DNA of 32,564 nucleotides from Burkholderiales bacterium (GCA_016185015.1 JACPOI010000044.1:1-32564), one strand, 5' to 3'; positions 23,395-32,425 are shown, counted from the first letter of the stretch. A program made the numbers and translations. The notes: generated by a model not told the origin, from the sequence alone.

Positions 23395-25827
23395 ATGCAA
23401 TTCCCCGAGTCCTGGCTGCGCGAATTCTGCAACCCGCCGCTCTCCACCCAGCAACTGGCCGACACGCTCACCATGGCCGGCCTGGAGGTGGAAGAACTGC
23501 GCCCCGTGGCGCCGCCCTTCACCAAGATCGTCGTCGGCGAAATCAAGGAAGCCGTGCAACACCCCAACGCCGACCGCCTGCGCGTGTGCCAGGTGGACGT
23601 GGGGCAGGGCGCCTTGCTCAACATCGTCTGTGGTGCGCCCAATGCGCGCGTGGGCATCCGCGTGCCCTGCGCCCTCGTGGGCGCCGAGCTGCCCCCGGGT
23701 GAAGACGGCAAACCCTTTCTCATCAAGCTGGGCAAGCTGCGCGGTGTGGAAAGCCAGGGCATGCTGTGCTCGGCCCGCGAGCTGAAATTGTCCGAAGACC
23801 ACGGCGGCCTGCTGGAGCTGGCGGCTGATGCCCCCATCGGCCAGGACATCCGCCAGGTGCTGAACCTGGACGACACGCTGTTCACCTTGAAGCTCACGCC
23901 CAACCTTGCGCACTGCCTGTCCGTCTACGGCGTGGCGCGTGAAGTGGCCGCGCTGACCGGCGCGCCCCTCAAGGCCCCCAGCTTCCCGCCCGTGGCCGTG
24001 AAGAGCCAGGACAAACAGCCCGTGAAGATCAACGCGCCCGACCTCTGCGGCCGCTTCTCCGGCCGCATCGTGCGCAACGTCAACACCAAGGCCGCCACCC
24101 CCCAGTGGATGGTGGACCGCCTGGCCCGCTGCGGCCAGCGCAGCGTGACGGCGCTGGTGGACATCTCCAACTACGTGATGTTCGAGTTCGGCCGCCCGAG
24201 CCACATCTTCGACCTGGACAAGATCCACGGCACGCTGGACGTGCGCTGGGGCAAGCCGGGTGAACAGCTCAAGCTGCTCAACGGCAACACCGTTACGGTG
24301 GATGCCGAAGTCGGCGTCATTGCCGACGACCAGCAGGTCGAGTCCCTGGCCGGCATCATGGGCGGCGACGCCACCGCCGTGTCGGACGACACGCAACACG
24401 TCTACGTCGAAGCCGCCTTCTGGTGGCCCAGGGCCATCGCCGGCCGTTCGCGCCGCTACAACTTCGCCACCGACGCCGGCCACCGCTTCGAGCGCGGGGT
24501 GGACCCGCAGCTTACCGTGGAGCACATCGAGCGCATCACCCAGCTCATCGTGGACATCTGCGGCACACCCAGCACCGCCTGCGGCCCCATCGACGACCAT
24601 CAGGTCAAGATGCCGCAAGCCCAGCCCGTCACCCTGCGCGTGGCGCGCGCTGCCAAGATCATCGGCATGCCGCTCACGCAGGCGCAGTGCAGTGATGCGC
24701 TCAAGCGCCTGGGTCTGCCGCTGAGTGAAGGGCAGGGCACCATCACCGTCACCCCGCCGTTGTACCGCTTCGACCTGCAGATCGAAGAAGACCTCATCGA
24801 GGAAGTGGCGCGCCTGGTGGGCTACGACCACCTGCCGCACACCCCGCCGCTGGCGCCCGTTGTGCCCAAGACGCGCCTGGAATCGCAGCGCAGCGCCTTT
24901 GCTGTGCGCCGCCAATTGGCCGCGCTGGGCTACCAGGAAACCATCAACTACAGCTTCGTGGACGAACGCTGGGAGCACGAGCTGGCCGGCAACCCCAACC
25001 CCATCAAGCTCATGAACCCCATCGCCAGCCAGATGGGCGTGATGCGCTCCACGCTGCTGGGCTCTCTGCTGCAGGTGCTCAAGTTCAACCTGGACCGCAA
25101 GACCGAGCGCGTGCGTGTGTTCGAGCTGGGCCGCGTTTTCCTGCGTGATGCTTCCGTGACCGACAGCGACACCAGCGTGGCCGGTTTTGCCCAGCCCATG
25201 CGCGTGGCCGGCCTCGCCGTCGGCGGGGTGGACACCATGCAGTGGGCCACCAAAGACCGCGCCGTCGACTTCTATGACGCCAAGGGCGACGTCGAAGCCC
25301 TGCTGGCCCCGCGGAAACCCGCCTTCGAAGCCGCCGAACACCCGGCCATGCACCCCGGCCGTTGCGCCCGTGTGCTGCTGGACGGCAAGGCCATTGGTTA
25401 CGTGGGCGAGCTGCACCCGCGCTGGCGCCAGGGCTACGAGCTGGCCCAGACGCCCGTGATGTTCGAGCTGGAACTCGACGCCGTGCTGGCGCGCGAGGTG
25501 CCGGCCCTGAAGGCCATGAGCAAATTCCAGGCGGTGGAGCGTGACCTGGCCGTCATCGTGGCCGAGAGCGTGAGCCATGCCGCGCTGATGCAGGCCATCC
25601 AGGCCGCGCCCACGGCCGGCCTGTTGCGTCATGCGATACTCTTCGACGTCTACCGCGCCAAGCCGGGGGCAGCCTCGGCCGGCTTGGCCGAGGGCGAGAA
25701 GAGCCTGGCGGTGCGCCTCACGCTCAACAGCGACGAAGCCACCCTGACCGAAGAGCAGATTGAAAGCTCCGTGCAAGCTGTGCTGGGCACGCTGCAGCAA
25801 CAGGTGGGCGCGCGTCTGCGGGCCTGA
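23395..25827 (+). CDS. pheT: Phenylalanine-tRNA ligase beta subunit
   Basis: 810 residues. In order: the N-terminal B1 domain, the EMAP/OB tRNA-binding domain (VVGEIKEAVQHPNADRLRVCQVD, residues about 39-150), the B3/B4 editing domain, B5 (about 405-480), a catalytic-like domain lacking class II active residues, and the C-terminal ferredoxin-fold anticodon-binding domain (about 715-810, starting KFQAVERDLAVIV). It supports tRNA binding and hydrolysis of Tyr-tRNA-Phe. The gene is followed 42 bases later by ihfA. Confidence 0.97.
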   Translation: MQFPESWLREFCNPPLSTQQLADTLTMAGLEVEELRPVAPPFTKIVVGEIKEAVQHPNADRLRVCQVDVGQGALLNIVCGAPNARVGIRVPCALVGAELPPGEDGKPFLIKLGKLRGVESQGMLCSARELKLSEDHGGLLELAADAPIGQDIRQVLNLDDTLFTLKLTPNLAHCLSVYGVAREVAALTGAPLKAPSFPPVAVKSQDKQPVKINAPDLCGRFSGRIVRNVNTKAATPQWMVDRLARCGQRSVTALVDISNYVMFEFGRPSHIFDLDKIHGTLDVRWGKPGEQLKLLNGNTVTVDAEVGVIADDQQVESLAGIMGGDATAVSDDTQHVYVEAAFWWPRAIAGRSRRYNFATDAGHRFERGVDPQLTVEHIERITQLIVDICGTPSTACGPIDDHQVKMPQAQPVTLRVARAAKIIGMPLTQAQCSDALKRLGLPLSEGQGTITVTPPLYRFDLQIEEDLIEEVARLVGYDHLPHTPPLAPVVPKTRLESQRSAFAVRRQLAALGYQETINYSFVDERWEHELAGNPNPIKLMNPIASQMGVMRSTLLGSLLQVLKFNLDRKTERVRVFELGRVFLRDASVTDSDTSVAGFAQPMRVAGLAVGGVDTMQWATKDRAVDFYDAKGDVEALLAPRKPAFEAAEHPAMHPGRCARVLLDGKAIGYVGELHPRWRQGYELAQTPVMFELELDAVLAREVPALKAMSKFQAVERDLAVIVAESVSHAALMQAIQAAPTAGLLRHAILFDVYRAKPGAASAGLAEGEKSLAVRLTLNSDEATLTEEQIESSVQAVLGTLQQQVGARLRA

Positions 25828-25869
25828 GCGGGACCAGGCAAGAACAACACGAGACAAGACGGGGCAAGC

Positions 25870-26214
25870 ATGGAAATCACGGTCGAAAGTCTGGAAACCC
25901 CCGCGCTGACCAAGGCGCAGCTGGCCGAACTGCTGTTTGAGCAGATCGGGTTGAACAAGCGCGAGTCCAAAGACATGATCGACGCCTTCTTCGACCTGAT
26001 CGCCGACAGCCTGGTCAACGGCAACGACGTCAAGATCTCGGGCTTCGGCAACTTCCAGATCCGCACCAAGGCCCCGCGCCCCGGCCGCAACCCGCGCACC
26101 GGCGAAGCCATCCCCATCGAGGCGCGCCGTGTGGTCACCTTCCACGCCAGCCACAAGCTCAAGGAACAGATCCAGGAGCAGGGCAACGGCCAGCCGGCCC
26201 GCGCCGCCGCCTGA
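25870..26214 (+). CDS. ihfA: Integration host factor alpha subunit
   Basis: 114 residues of the HU/IHF fold. The DNA-bending arm carries the expected [10 protein letters not shown] (about 70-79, with the intercalating Pro 71), and the body ISGFGNFQI is conserved. The first about 12 residues and the Ala-rich tail are extra compared with the E. coli protein. Its position after pheT identifies it as alpha rather than HU. IHF bends DNA at promoters, origins and recombination sites. The ribosome site is weak (GGGGCAAGC). Confidence 0.95.
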   Translation: MEITVESLETPALTKAQLAELLFEQIGLNKRESKDMIDAFFDLIADSLVNGNDVKISGFGNFQIRTKAPRPGRNPRTGEAIPIEARRVVTFHASHKLKEQIQEQGNGQPARAAA

Positions 26215-26251
26215 TCCACGCCGCCGCGCCTGCGCGCGCGGCCCATACCAT

Positions 26252-26361
26252 CCCCGGTTTTGAGCGGTTTCATGCCGCTTCCGTTGCCCTGTTGCAGTGC
26301 ACAAACCGGGGCTTTCCCGCACTCTGAAACCCGGAAAAGCGCTGTTTTTCGAAAAAACAGC
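26252..26361. repeat. Nested inverted repeats between ihfA and merR
   Basis: CCCCGGTTT (26252-26260) pairs with AAACCGGGG (26303-26311), enclosing an AGCGG/CCGCT stem. Further on, GCTGTTTTT and AAAAAACAGC (26341-26361) form a second hairpin. Either could end the ihfA transcript; the second lies just upstream of the merR promoter region. Confidence 0.45.
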
Positions 26362-26430
26362 CGGCAGGCTTTGCATCTGTCCGTGACTTAGAGTAACCTT
26401 GCAGCTTTCTCTCCTATCACATTGATTTCA

Positions 26431-26883
26431 ATGGAGAAAGCGCTCCCACCCATCCCTGCCAAACGCTACTTCACCATCGGTGAGGTCGGCGACCTGTGTG
26501 GCGTCAAGCCTCACGTGCTACGGTATTGGGAGCAGGAGTTCACCCAGCTGCGTCCCATGAAGCGCCGCGGCAACCGGCGTTATTACCAGCACCATGAGGT
26601 GCTCATGATCCGCCGCATCCGTGACCTGCTCTACGACCAGGGTTTCACCATCAGCGGCGCGCGCAACAAGATGCAGGAACTGCTGCACGCCGAACGCGAC
26701 AAGAAGCGCGCCGGCGAGGTGATGCTCGACGGCGTGGAAGTGCTGGAGATGAACGAGCCGGCCGACCTGGACGACTTCAGCGAGAGCCAGCTGGTGGACG
26801 ACGACGAACTGCACGCCGACAAGCTGCACCTGGTCAAACGCGAACTCACCGAAATCCGCGACCTGCTCGCCGGCAGCTTCTGA
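26431..26883 (+). CDS. MerR family transcriptional regulator
   Basis: 150 residues. The winged helix-turn-helix is complete (YFTIGEVGDLCGVKPHVLRY, WEQEF, then RRGNRRYYQHHEVLMIRRIR), followed by a coiled-coil stretch and an acidic C-terminus without Cys ligands, so it is not a classical metal sensor. Genes of this type commonly follow ihfA in proteobacteria. The ATG at 26431 gives MEKALPPIPAKRYF; an in-frame TTG at 26422 is possible, and neither has a clear ribosome site. The gene ends before a GC-rich hairpin and the tRNA-Pro promoter. Confidence 0.9.
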   Translation: MEKALPPIPAKRYFTIGEVGDLCGVKPHVLRYWEQEFTQLRPMKRRGNRRYYQHHEVLMIRRIRDLLYDQGFTISGARNKMQELLHAERDKKRAGEVMLDGVEVLEMNEPADLDDFSESQLVDDDELHADKLHLVKRELTEIRDLLAGSF

Positions 26884-26890
26884 TCTGCAT

Positions 26891-26908
26891 GGCCCCGGGG
26901 AAGGGGCC
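26891..26908 (+). terminator. GC-rich hairpin after merR
   Basis: GGCCCC-GGGGAA-GGGGCC, 8 bases after the merR stop. It has no T-run, so termination would be weak or Rho-dependent. Confidence 0.35.
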
Positions 26909-26919
26909 CATTCCTCGGC

Positions 26920-26925
26920 TATAAT
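26920..26925 (+). promoter_or_regulatory. -10 box of the tRNA-Pro promoter
   Basis: A perfect TATAAT 12 bases before the mature tRNA 5' end. The -35 region (about 26897-26902) is GC-rich and a poor match. Confidence 0.6.
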
Positions 26926-26937
26926 TCAAGGCTCGAT

Positions 26938-27014
26938 CGGTGTGTGGCGCAGCCTGGTAGCGCACTTGCATGGGGTGCAAGGGGTCGAAGGTTCGAATCC
27001 TTTCACACCGACCA
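26938..27014 (+). tRNA. tRNA-Pro (anticodon GGG)
   Basis: 77 bases including an encoded CCA. Acceptor arms CGGTGTG/CACACCG, D arm GCGC...GCGC, anticodon arm CTTGC-ATGGGGT-GCAAG with GGG at positions 34-36, and T arm GAAGG-TTCGAAT-CCTTT all fold correctly. A degenerate copy of its 3' part and of its terminator occurs about 1.27 kb downstream. Confidence 0.97.
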
Positions 27015-27062
27015 ATCGATAAATGACAAACGCCGCTGGTGGAAACACTGGCGGCGTTTTTC
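26958..27062 (+). repeat. tRNA-Pro/terminator repeat, intact copy
   Basis: From the D-arm TAGCGC of tRNA-Pro through the terminator T-run. It matches 28228-28330 with scattered mismatches; the 23 bases at 27015-27037, just past the CCA end, are identical in both copies. Confidence 0.8.
27029..27062 (+). terminator. Terminator of tRNA-Pro
   Basis: AACGCCGC (27029-27036) pairs with GCGGCGTT (27051-27058), with a GAAA-capped inner stem, followed by TTTTTC. A standard intrinsic terminator. Confidence 0.9.
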
Positions 27063-27099
27063 TTTGGGCCATCGGACGGGTGAGGGGTGCTCAGGGATG

Positions 27100-27119
27100 A
27101 GCCCGAAGGGCTGGTTTTT
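27100..27119 (+). terminator. Small hairpin with T-run
   Basis: AGCCC-GAA-GGGCT followed by GGTTTTT. A weak second terminator between the tRNA and the DUF3597 gene; the rest of 27063-27226 shows no gene. Confidence 0.5.
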
Positions 27120-27226
27120 CGCCCGTTGAAGCTGTTTTGTGCTTACCATGGCACCGCGAGCCCCGTACCGTACCACCCGCCGTTCCGGCAGCTGGGCAGG
27201 GCGCGCATCACCTCAGGAGACTGACC

Positions 27227-27613
27227 ATGGGATTCTTCAGCAAGATTCTGGACAAGCTGGGTTTTGATGCCGGTGCCAGCAAGGTCGAGGCGATGTTGCG
27301 CACTCCTCCTCCATCCGCGAGTTCGACAGGTGCGCCGGCTGCGCCAGTACGCGCGGTTGATGTGGTGGCGCAGCTTGAGAAGAAGGCGGCCGCCAACGCC
27401 CAGAAGCTGAACTGGCGTACCTCCATCGTGGACCTGCTAAAACTGCTGGAGATCGACAGCAGTCTGAACGCGCGCAAAGAACTCGCCACAGAGCTCGGCT
27501 GCCCAGCCAATCTGATGAGTGACTCTGCCCAGATGAACATGTGGCTGCACAAAACCGTGATGGCCAAGCTCGCCGCCAACGGCGGCAACGTGCCCAAGGA
27601 ACTGCTCGGCTGA
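27227..27613 (+). CDS. DUF3597 family protein
   Basis: 128 residues: a hydrophobic/basic start (MGFFSKILDKLG), a Pro/Ser/Ala-rich linker (about 25-42), then the conserved block VDVVAQLEKKAAANAQKLNW, RTSIVDLLKLLEIDSSLNAR, KELATELGCP and WLHKTVMAKLAANGGNVPKE, which I recognise as DUF3597. The function is unknown; relatives carry a LysM-like or peptidoglycan-associated neighbour in some genomes, but nothing here shows that. AGGAG at 27214-27218 fixes the ATG. It is followed 14 bases later by the DUF937 gene, so both are probably co-transcribed. The pair is bracketed by tRNA-Pro and its degenerate copy. Confidence 0.8.
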   Translation: MGFFSKILDKLGFDAGASKVEAMLRTPPPSASSTGAPAAPVRAVDVVAQLEKKAAANAQKLNWRTSIVDLLKLLEIDSSLNARKELATELGCPANLMSDSAQMNMWLHKTVMAKLAANGGNVPKELLG

Positions 27614-27627
27614 GCGGGGTATCCACC

Positions 27628-28230
27628 ATGAACCTCACTGACATCCTGGCCCAGGCTGGCGGCCTGCAATCCATCGCCCGCGAGCTGGGCCTGAGCGAAC
27701 AACAGGCCAAGGCCGGCGCCGAGGCGCTGCTACCCGCCATCTTGGGGGGCATGAAAAAGCAGGCGCAGGCACAGCCCGCCGGGCTGCAGGGCCTAGGCGG
27801 TCTGCTGGGGCAGCTGGGGGGCGGTGGTCTGCTGGAGCAGGTGTTGAGCCCCCAGCCCACGGACCCGAGCCAGGGCAAGGACGTGCTGGGCCAGATCTTT
27901 GGATCCAAGGACGTGAGCCGCGCCGTGGCAGACCGTGCCGCAACACAATCCGGCCTCGACTCAGGCGTGCTGCGCAAGATGCTGCCGCTGCTGGCCATGC
28001 TGGTCACCGGCTTCATGGCCAAGCAGGCCCAAGGTGCCGGGCAGTCGCCGCAGGGCGGCAGTTTGGGCGGCCTCAGTGGCTTGGTCGGCAGCTTGGGCGG
28101 CCTGTTCGGGGGCAAGGCGGGATCGAATGGGGCGGGTGCCCTGGGCGGTCTGGGCGCCATGCTCGACATGAACGGCGATGGCAATGCGCTGGACGACATC
28201 CTGCGCATGGTCGGCAAGGCGAAAGGCTAG
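27628..28230 (+). CDS. DUF937 family protein
   Basis: 200 residues. The N-terminal helical region MNLTDILAQAGGLQSIAREL-GLSEQQAKAGAEALLPAILG, the Gly/Leu/Gln-rich middle and VLRKMLPLLAMLVTGFMAKQ, followed by a Gly-rich tail and GALGGLGAMLDMNGDGNALD, match DUF937, a helical family of unknown function sometimes called YidB-like. No signal peptide or clear membrane span is seen apart from one hydrophobic helix near residues 118-131. The stop TAG (28228-28230) is also the first position at which the tRNA-Pro-like remnant can be aligned, so the end of the frame is set by the duplicated DNA. Confidence 0.75.
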   Translation: MNLTDILAQAGGLQSIARELGLSEQQAKAGAEALLPAILGGMKKQAQAQPAGLQGLGGLLGQLGGGGLLEQVLSPQPTDPSQGKDVLGQIFGSKDVSRAVADRAATQSGLDSGVLRKMLPLLAMLVTGFMAKQAQGAGQSPQGGSLGGLSGLVGSLGGLFGGKAGSNGAGALGGLGAMLDMNGDGNALDDILRMVGKAKG

Positions 28231-28330
28231 CGCGCTTGCAGAGGCCAAGGGGGCTAAGGTTCGCATCCTTTGACACTGACCCATCGATAAATGACAAACG
28301 CCGCTAGTGGAAACACTTGTGGCGTTTTTT
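28228..28330 (+). repeat. Degenerate copy of the tRNA-Pro 3' part and terminator
   Basis: Aligns with 26958-27062: TAGCGC, CTTGCA, AAGGTTCGCATCCTTT (T arm), then a 23-base block at 28283-28305 identical to 27015-27037, and a decayed terminator stem (ACGCCGC/GTGGCGT) with a longer T-run. The anticodon arm is destroyed and CCA reads CCC, so it is not a functional tRNA. Typical origins are site-specific integration at the tRNA 3' end or a tandem duplication. Confidence 0.8.
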
Positions 28331-28332
28331 TT
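28297..28332 (+). terminator. Terminator after the DUF937 gene (from the repeat)
   Basis: The duplicated tRNA terminator, with AACGCC/GGCGTT still pairing and a run of eight Ts. It now ends the DUF3597-DUF937 transcript. Confidence 0.7.
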
Positions 28333-28416
28333 GGGCTCATGCGATAGCGCCCAAGCCTTGTATGCTTGCCGAGGTAAGCAAGGGAAGGTTGGCAAACAAT
28401 TTAGTCTCCACGCCAA

Positions 28417-30423
28417 ATGCCAGAACACAACCAAATTGCCATTCGTCGGTGGCATTACGCAGATGACATTGCTCACTTCTTGACTAAGTCGGTCGAGACC
28501 GTCTTGGGTGAGCTGGCGTCAAACTATCCCTTTGCCATTGAGCCTACACAGAGGCATGCATGGCAGGTGCAGATTCGTCATTTGCAGCATGAATTGGAGC
28601 CTTTCCGGGCGCAAGGAAAAATCTACTTCGAATATGACGTGCCGCGGATGGGAAAACGTATCGACGTCCTGCTACTGCTGGATCAGGTGATCTTTGTGAT
28701 TGAGTACAAGGTAGGGGAAAAGACTTACCCGGCACACGCTGTAGCGCAAGTCTGGGATTACGCACTGGACCTAAAGAACTTCCATGAGACAAGTCATCAC
28801 CTCTCAATCGTTCCTGTATTAATTGCGACAGATAGCGAATCCGTACCACTGATTCTTGAGACAGATGTTTTGCGCGATGGCATCTATCGACCTGTGTGTG
28901 CCAATTCAAGCGGACTGGGCGTTGTCATTCGCGCCGCTTTGGATTTTTGCGATGGGCCGCCGATAGATCACAAACAATGGGAGTCAGGGCGCTATGCGCC
29001 TACGCCGACCATTGTCGAGGCGGCCATGGCTCTGTATGCCGGTCATAACGTTGCAAATATTTCGCGTAGCGATTCCGGTGCGCAAAATCTAAGTAAAACG
29101 TCCAAAGCGGTTGAACGTGTGATTGGTTCGGCTCAGCAAAACAAGAGAAAAGTACTTTGCTTGATTACGGGCGTACCTGGTGCTGGCAAGACGCTGGTGG
29201 GGCTCAATGTCGCAACCTTGCATACCGATCCGACGAATGAGCTGTATTCGGTATATCTGTCGGGCAATGGACCATTGGTAGCCATCTTGCATGAGGCCTT
29301 AGCGCGTGATCGTGTCATTCGTGACGGTGAACAAGGAGTGCGTACCAGCAAAGGTCAGGCGCGCCAAGCCGTTAAAGAATTCATCCAGAACGTTCACCAT
29401 TTTCGCGATGATTGCCTAAGAGACCTTTCGCGGCCGCCAATTGAGCACGTAGCTATCTTCGACGAAGCCCAAAGAGCCTGGAACTTGGAGCAGACGGCTG
29501 CATTCATGTCGCGCAAGAAAGGAGTTGCGAACTTCAACATGTCGGAGCCTGAGTTTTTGCTTTCCTGTCTAGATCGGCATCCGGACTGGGCGGTTGTGGT
29601 CTGTCTGGTAGGGGGCGGCCAAGAAATCAATACAGGTGAAGCAGGAATTGGCGAGTGGGTAGGTGCCATAGAAAGATCTTTTCCCCATTGGTACATCCAT
29701 GTGTCACCGCGTCTGCACGATAGCGAATATGGTGCGGGCCAGGTCGTGGAGTCCCTGTCAAACCGTCCTCAAGTGACCTTTGACGATGATCTGCATCTGA
29801 ACGTTTCTATGCGGTCGTTTCGTGCAGAGCATGTATCAGCTTGGGTCAAGGCTGTACTCGACTTGCAGCATGAGGACGCACAACGGGCATGGAGTTCCAT
29901 ACGGGACAAATATCGCATTCGTCTGACACGAGATCTCAGCGTGGCTAAGCGTTGGCTTAAAGAGCACGCTCGTGGTACGGAGCGCTATGGCATGGTCGTT
30001 TCGTCGCAAGCCGAACGCCTCAAACCGCATGCTATTGACGTTCGCTCACCCATGGATCCAGTTCATTGGTTCCTAGATGATCATTCGGATGTGCGCTCGT
30101 CTTACTACCTCGAGGATGTCGCTACCGAGTTCCATGTCCAGGGACTGGAGTTGGATTGGGCTTGCGTGGTGTGGGACGGTGATTTCCGTCATTACGAAGG
30201 TAGTTGGAAGCACCACTCATTTGTTGGGAGTCGGTGGCAGAACATCCATAAATCGGAACGGCAGATGTATCTAAAGAACGCTTATCGGGTTCTACTGACT
30301 CGAGCCAGGCAAGGTATGGTCATCGTGGTTCCGCAAGGAGATCTTGGTGATCCGACTCGTGCGCCGGAGTTTTACGACGGGACATTTCAATACCTTCGGA
30401 GTCTCGGCATACCGGTTATCTGA
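28417..30423 (+). CDS. DUF2075-type SF1 helicase/ATPase with N-terminal PD-(D/E)XK-like nuclease
   Basis: 668 residues. The N-terminal about 190 residues contain [20 protein letters not shown], with D83, E96 and K98 fitting a PD-(D/E)XK nuclease core. The P-loop GVPGAGKT is at about 251-258, IFDEAQRAW with the Walker B DEAQ near 349, and the C-terminus has [18 protein letters not shown] (motif V-like) and [17 protein letters not shown] (motif VI-like), as in the DUF2075/Schlafen-like group. Such nuclease-helicases are often found among phage-defence genes; this role is inferred. Codon use and base composition are clearly AT-richer than the neighbours, suggesting transfer. No ribosome site stands out before the ATG. 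It converges with the NERD-helicase gene, 21 bases apart. Confidence 0.85.
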   Translation: MPEHNQIAIRRWHYADDIAHFLTKSVETVLGELASNYPFAIEPTQRHAWQVQIRHLQHELEPFRAQGKIYFEYDVPRMGKRIDVLLLLDQVIFVIEYKVGEKTYPAHAVAQVWDYALDLKNFHETSHHLSIVPVLIATDSESVPLILETDVLRDGIYRPVCANSSGLGVVIRAALDFCDGPPIDHKQWESGRYAPTPTIVEAAMALYAGHNVANISRSDSGAQNLSKTSKAVERVIGSAQQNKRKVLCLITGVPGAGKTLVGLNVATLHTDPTNELYSVYLSGNGPLVAILHEALARDRVIRDGEQGVRTSKGQARQAVKEFIQNVHHFRDDCLRDLSRPPIEHVAIFDEAQRAWNLEQTAAFMSRKKGVANFNMSEPEFLLSCLDRHPDWAVVVCLVGGGQEINTGEAGIGEWVGAIERSFPHWYIHVSPRLHDSEYGAGQVVESLSNRPQVTFDDDLHLNVSMRSFRAEHVSAWVKAVLDLQHEDAQRAWSSIRDKYRIRLTRDLSVAKRWLKEHARGTERYGMVVSSQAERLKPHAIDVRSPMDPVHWFLDDHSDVRSSYYLEDVATEFHVQGLELDWACVVWDGDFRHYEGSWKHHSFVGSRWQNIHKSERQMYLKNAYRVLLTRARQGMVIVVPQGDLGDPTRAPEFYDGTFQYLRSLGIPVI

Positions 30424-30444
30424 CAGTCAGGGTTTGATGTGATG

Positions 30445-32307
30445 TCATGCCGGCGTAAATGCTTGTGCCACAGCCTCTAGCGAGTTCTTCACTCGTTGCA
30501 CGATGGGGGAATTGCCTGCAGCGGTGAGAACCAGACTATGCGTAGAGCGTGTCATGCCCACGTACAGCAAGCGTACCTCTTCTTCCAATGGCTCATCCTT
30601 CCATGGCATGCTGTCTAGCCCAGCGATGAACACCAAGGGAAACTCCAAGCCTTTGGCGCTGTGCAGCGTGATCAGCTTCACACTTGGCTTCGACCAGTCA
30701 AAGCGTGTGGCACCTTGCGCTCGCATAGCTTGAATGGCGATACCTTTGCGCTGCAAGGCAAGACTGACGCCATCGATGCGGATGCGGGTTCGGAAGAGCA
30801 CGGCGATGTCGTTCGGCGATTTGCCTTCGGAGACAGCTTTGGCAACCCGTTCGGCAATGAGCTCCGCTTCCTCGGCCGGGTTGGATGCTTCGATGAGCAC
30901 TGGCAGAGGGCCGCGGCGGCCGGCCGTGGCGGGCTGCACGGTCTGGATGGCGTCCTCTGGTTCTGGCCGCTCGGCGACCAAATTGGCTGCGCATTGCATA
31001 GCCAAGGCCAGAACTTCGGCGGTGTTGCGGTAGTTGAGTTTGAGTACGCTGGTGCGGCCCTGAGCCTGGATGCCCACGCTGGAAAAGCTGAACTTACGCC
31101 GCTGCTTCTGGTAGATCGATTGCGCATCGTCATAGAGCACGAGCAGCGAGTTGCTGGCGGGGTTGACCATGCGGACGGCCATTTGTAGCCAAGTCTCGTC
31201 AAAGTCATGGGCCTCATCGATCAGCAGGGCCAGATATTGGCCGCCGGGAACCAGCCCGGTTTGGACGGCGCGGTTGACCGCATGTACTAGCGCTTGCCAG
31301 TAGTCGTTACCTTGCTGGTCTTGGGGAACGTCGAGCTGGTAGGCCCGGACCATGTCTTGGCACCAGGCGTGGAAGGTGCGGCACAAGACCAGGTTTTCGT
31401 CCACACCACGCTCGCGCAGCAGCGTGGTGATGCGCTGGGCCAGGGTGCGGTTGTAGCAAAGCACGAGGATGGGCTGGTCTGGCCGAGCGGCGGCGGCCAG
31501 CTGTTGGGCGCGGAAGACCAGGATCATGGTCTTGCCAGAGCCGGCTACGCCGTGGATGACGCGATGGCCTTCGCCCAGGGTGCGGGCGATTTGCTCCTGC
31601 TGCAGGTCCATGACCTGCAGCAGATCGGGGAGCTGGGCGCCTTGTGTGCCTTCCTTGCCGTTGAACAAGGCGCCCTGCTGCACCCGCACCTCGGGGAAGA
31701 GGTGCCAGCGCACACGGTCTCGCTGAGGTAGGGTGAGCGCTTGCGAGGACCAGCCGGCATACATGCTCCAGAGCAGTTCTTCGAACACTTCAGGGTCAAC
31801 GTCTTCTGCCAGATCGTCGCGTAGCAAGGTTCTGACATCCGGGAAGACTTCGGCAAAGTCGATACTTTCAACCTGTTTACGCCTGATGTTGGAGAGCACG
31901 CAGCCCCAGCCGTAGGGCACGCGTGATTTGCCTTTGAACGGGTCTTGGTCTTGCCGCAGAACGGGGTCGGTCTCCAGCACATTGTTGAGCTCCATGGCGT
32001 AGCCGCGAGCTTGAGACAAGGGGTGGGCGACGGTTTTGGGGCCGCCTTCTAGCTGGAGTACGACGCTGTCCCGGTTGAAACTCAGCAGGCTTCCCCAAGC
32101 CCAGTGTTTGACTTCGAAGATGAGTAGACCACGCCGCGGACTGAGGATGACGAAGTCGGGCTGACGAGCCTTGGGTCCGATAGGCACGTTGTGCCAGACC
32201 ATGTAGTCATCGGACAGGCAGCGCTTGAGCTGATGGAGCACGGCTCGTTCGCCGGCGTTGTCGCAGCGCCTGTCGATATTGGTCAGTCCCTGCGGGAATA
32301 TGGCCAT
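30445..32307 (-). CDS. NERD-domain UvrD/Rep-like SF1 helicase
   Basis: 620 residues. The NERD nuclease-related domain comes first: PDFVILSPRRGLLIFEVKHW with D51, E65 and K67 in a PD-(D/E)XK-like arrangement. A linker leads to an SF1A helicase: GVAGSGKT (253-260), YNRTLA, FHAWC, IDEAHDF (363-369), YDDAQSIY, LNYRNT, ITLHSAKGLEFPLVF (motif V) and VRLLYVGMTRS (motif VI). All helicase motifs are intact. It probably cleaves and unwinds DNA; NERD-helicases occur in plasmids and defence islands. GGGAG lies upstream of the ATG at looser spacing. It converges with the DUF2075 gene and is itself followed, across a short gap, by an IS-like end. Confidence 0.9.
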   Translation of the reverse strand: MAIFPQGLTNIDRRCDNAGERAVLHQLKRCLSDDYMVWHNVPIGPKARQPDFVILSPRRGLLIFEVKHWAWGSLLSFNRDSVVLQLEGGPKTVAHPLSQARGYAMELNNVLETDPVLRQDQDPFKGKSRVPYGWGCVLSNIRRKQVESIDFAEVFPDVRTLLRDDLAEDVDPEVFEELLWSMYAGWSSQALTLPQRDRVRWHLFPEVRVQQGALFNGKEGTQGAQLPDLLQVMDLQQEQIARTLGEGHRVIHGVAGSGKTMILVFRAQQLAAAARPDQPILVLCYNRTLAQRITTLLRERGVDENLVLCRTFHAWCQDMVRAYQLDVPQDQQGNDYWQALVHAVNRAVQTGLVPGGQYLALLIDEAHDFDETWLQMAVRMVNPASNSLLVLYDDAQSIYQKQRRKFSFSSVGIQAQGRTSVLKLNYRNTAEVLALAMQCAANLVAERPEPEDAIQTVQPATAGRRGPLPVLIEASNPAEEAELIAERVAKAVSEGKSPNDIAVLFRTRIRIDGVSLALQRKGIAIQAMRAQGATRFDWSKPSVKLITLHSAKGLEFPLVFIAGLDSMPWKDEPLEEEVRLLYVGMTRSTHSLVLTAAGNSPIVQRVKNSLEAVAQAFTPA

Positions 32308-32425
32308 GGTCTATCTTCACTCCCTGTGTGCGGCGAGCGAGGCCGTTTGGGCTCGGTGCTCTCCTAGTCGGCAACGGCCTGTGCTTCGAGGCATTCTATC
32401 GAGGCTCCTGGGGCGCCAGCGCGCA
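32308..32425. other. Gap upstream of the NERD-helicase gene
   Basis: No gene. It contains a separated inverted repeat GGCCGTT (32341-32347)/AACGGCC (32373-32379), and CGGCCTGTGC, which recurs at 32544-32553 inside the IS-like end. Confidence 0.35.

Noticed and set aside
23296-26376. Very long minus-strand open frame opposite pheT and ihfA
   Set aside because: High-GC antisense frame over two unmistakable genes; the composition is Gly/His/Ala/Arg-rich and no domain is visible.
28228-28300. A second functional tRNA-Pro gene
   Set aside because: The acceptor 5' strand is absent, the anticodon arm does not pair and the T arm is altered.
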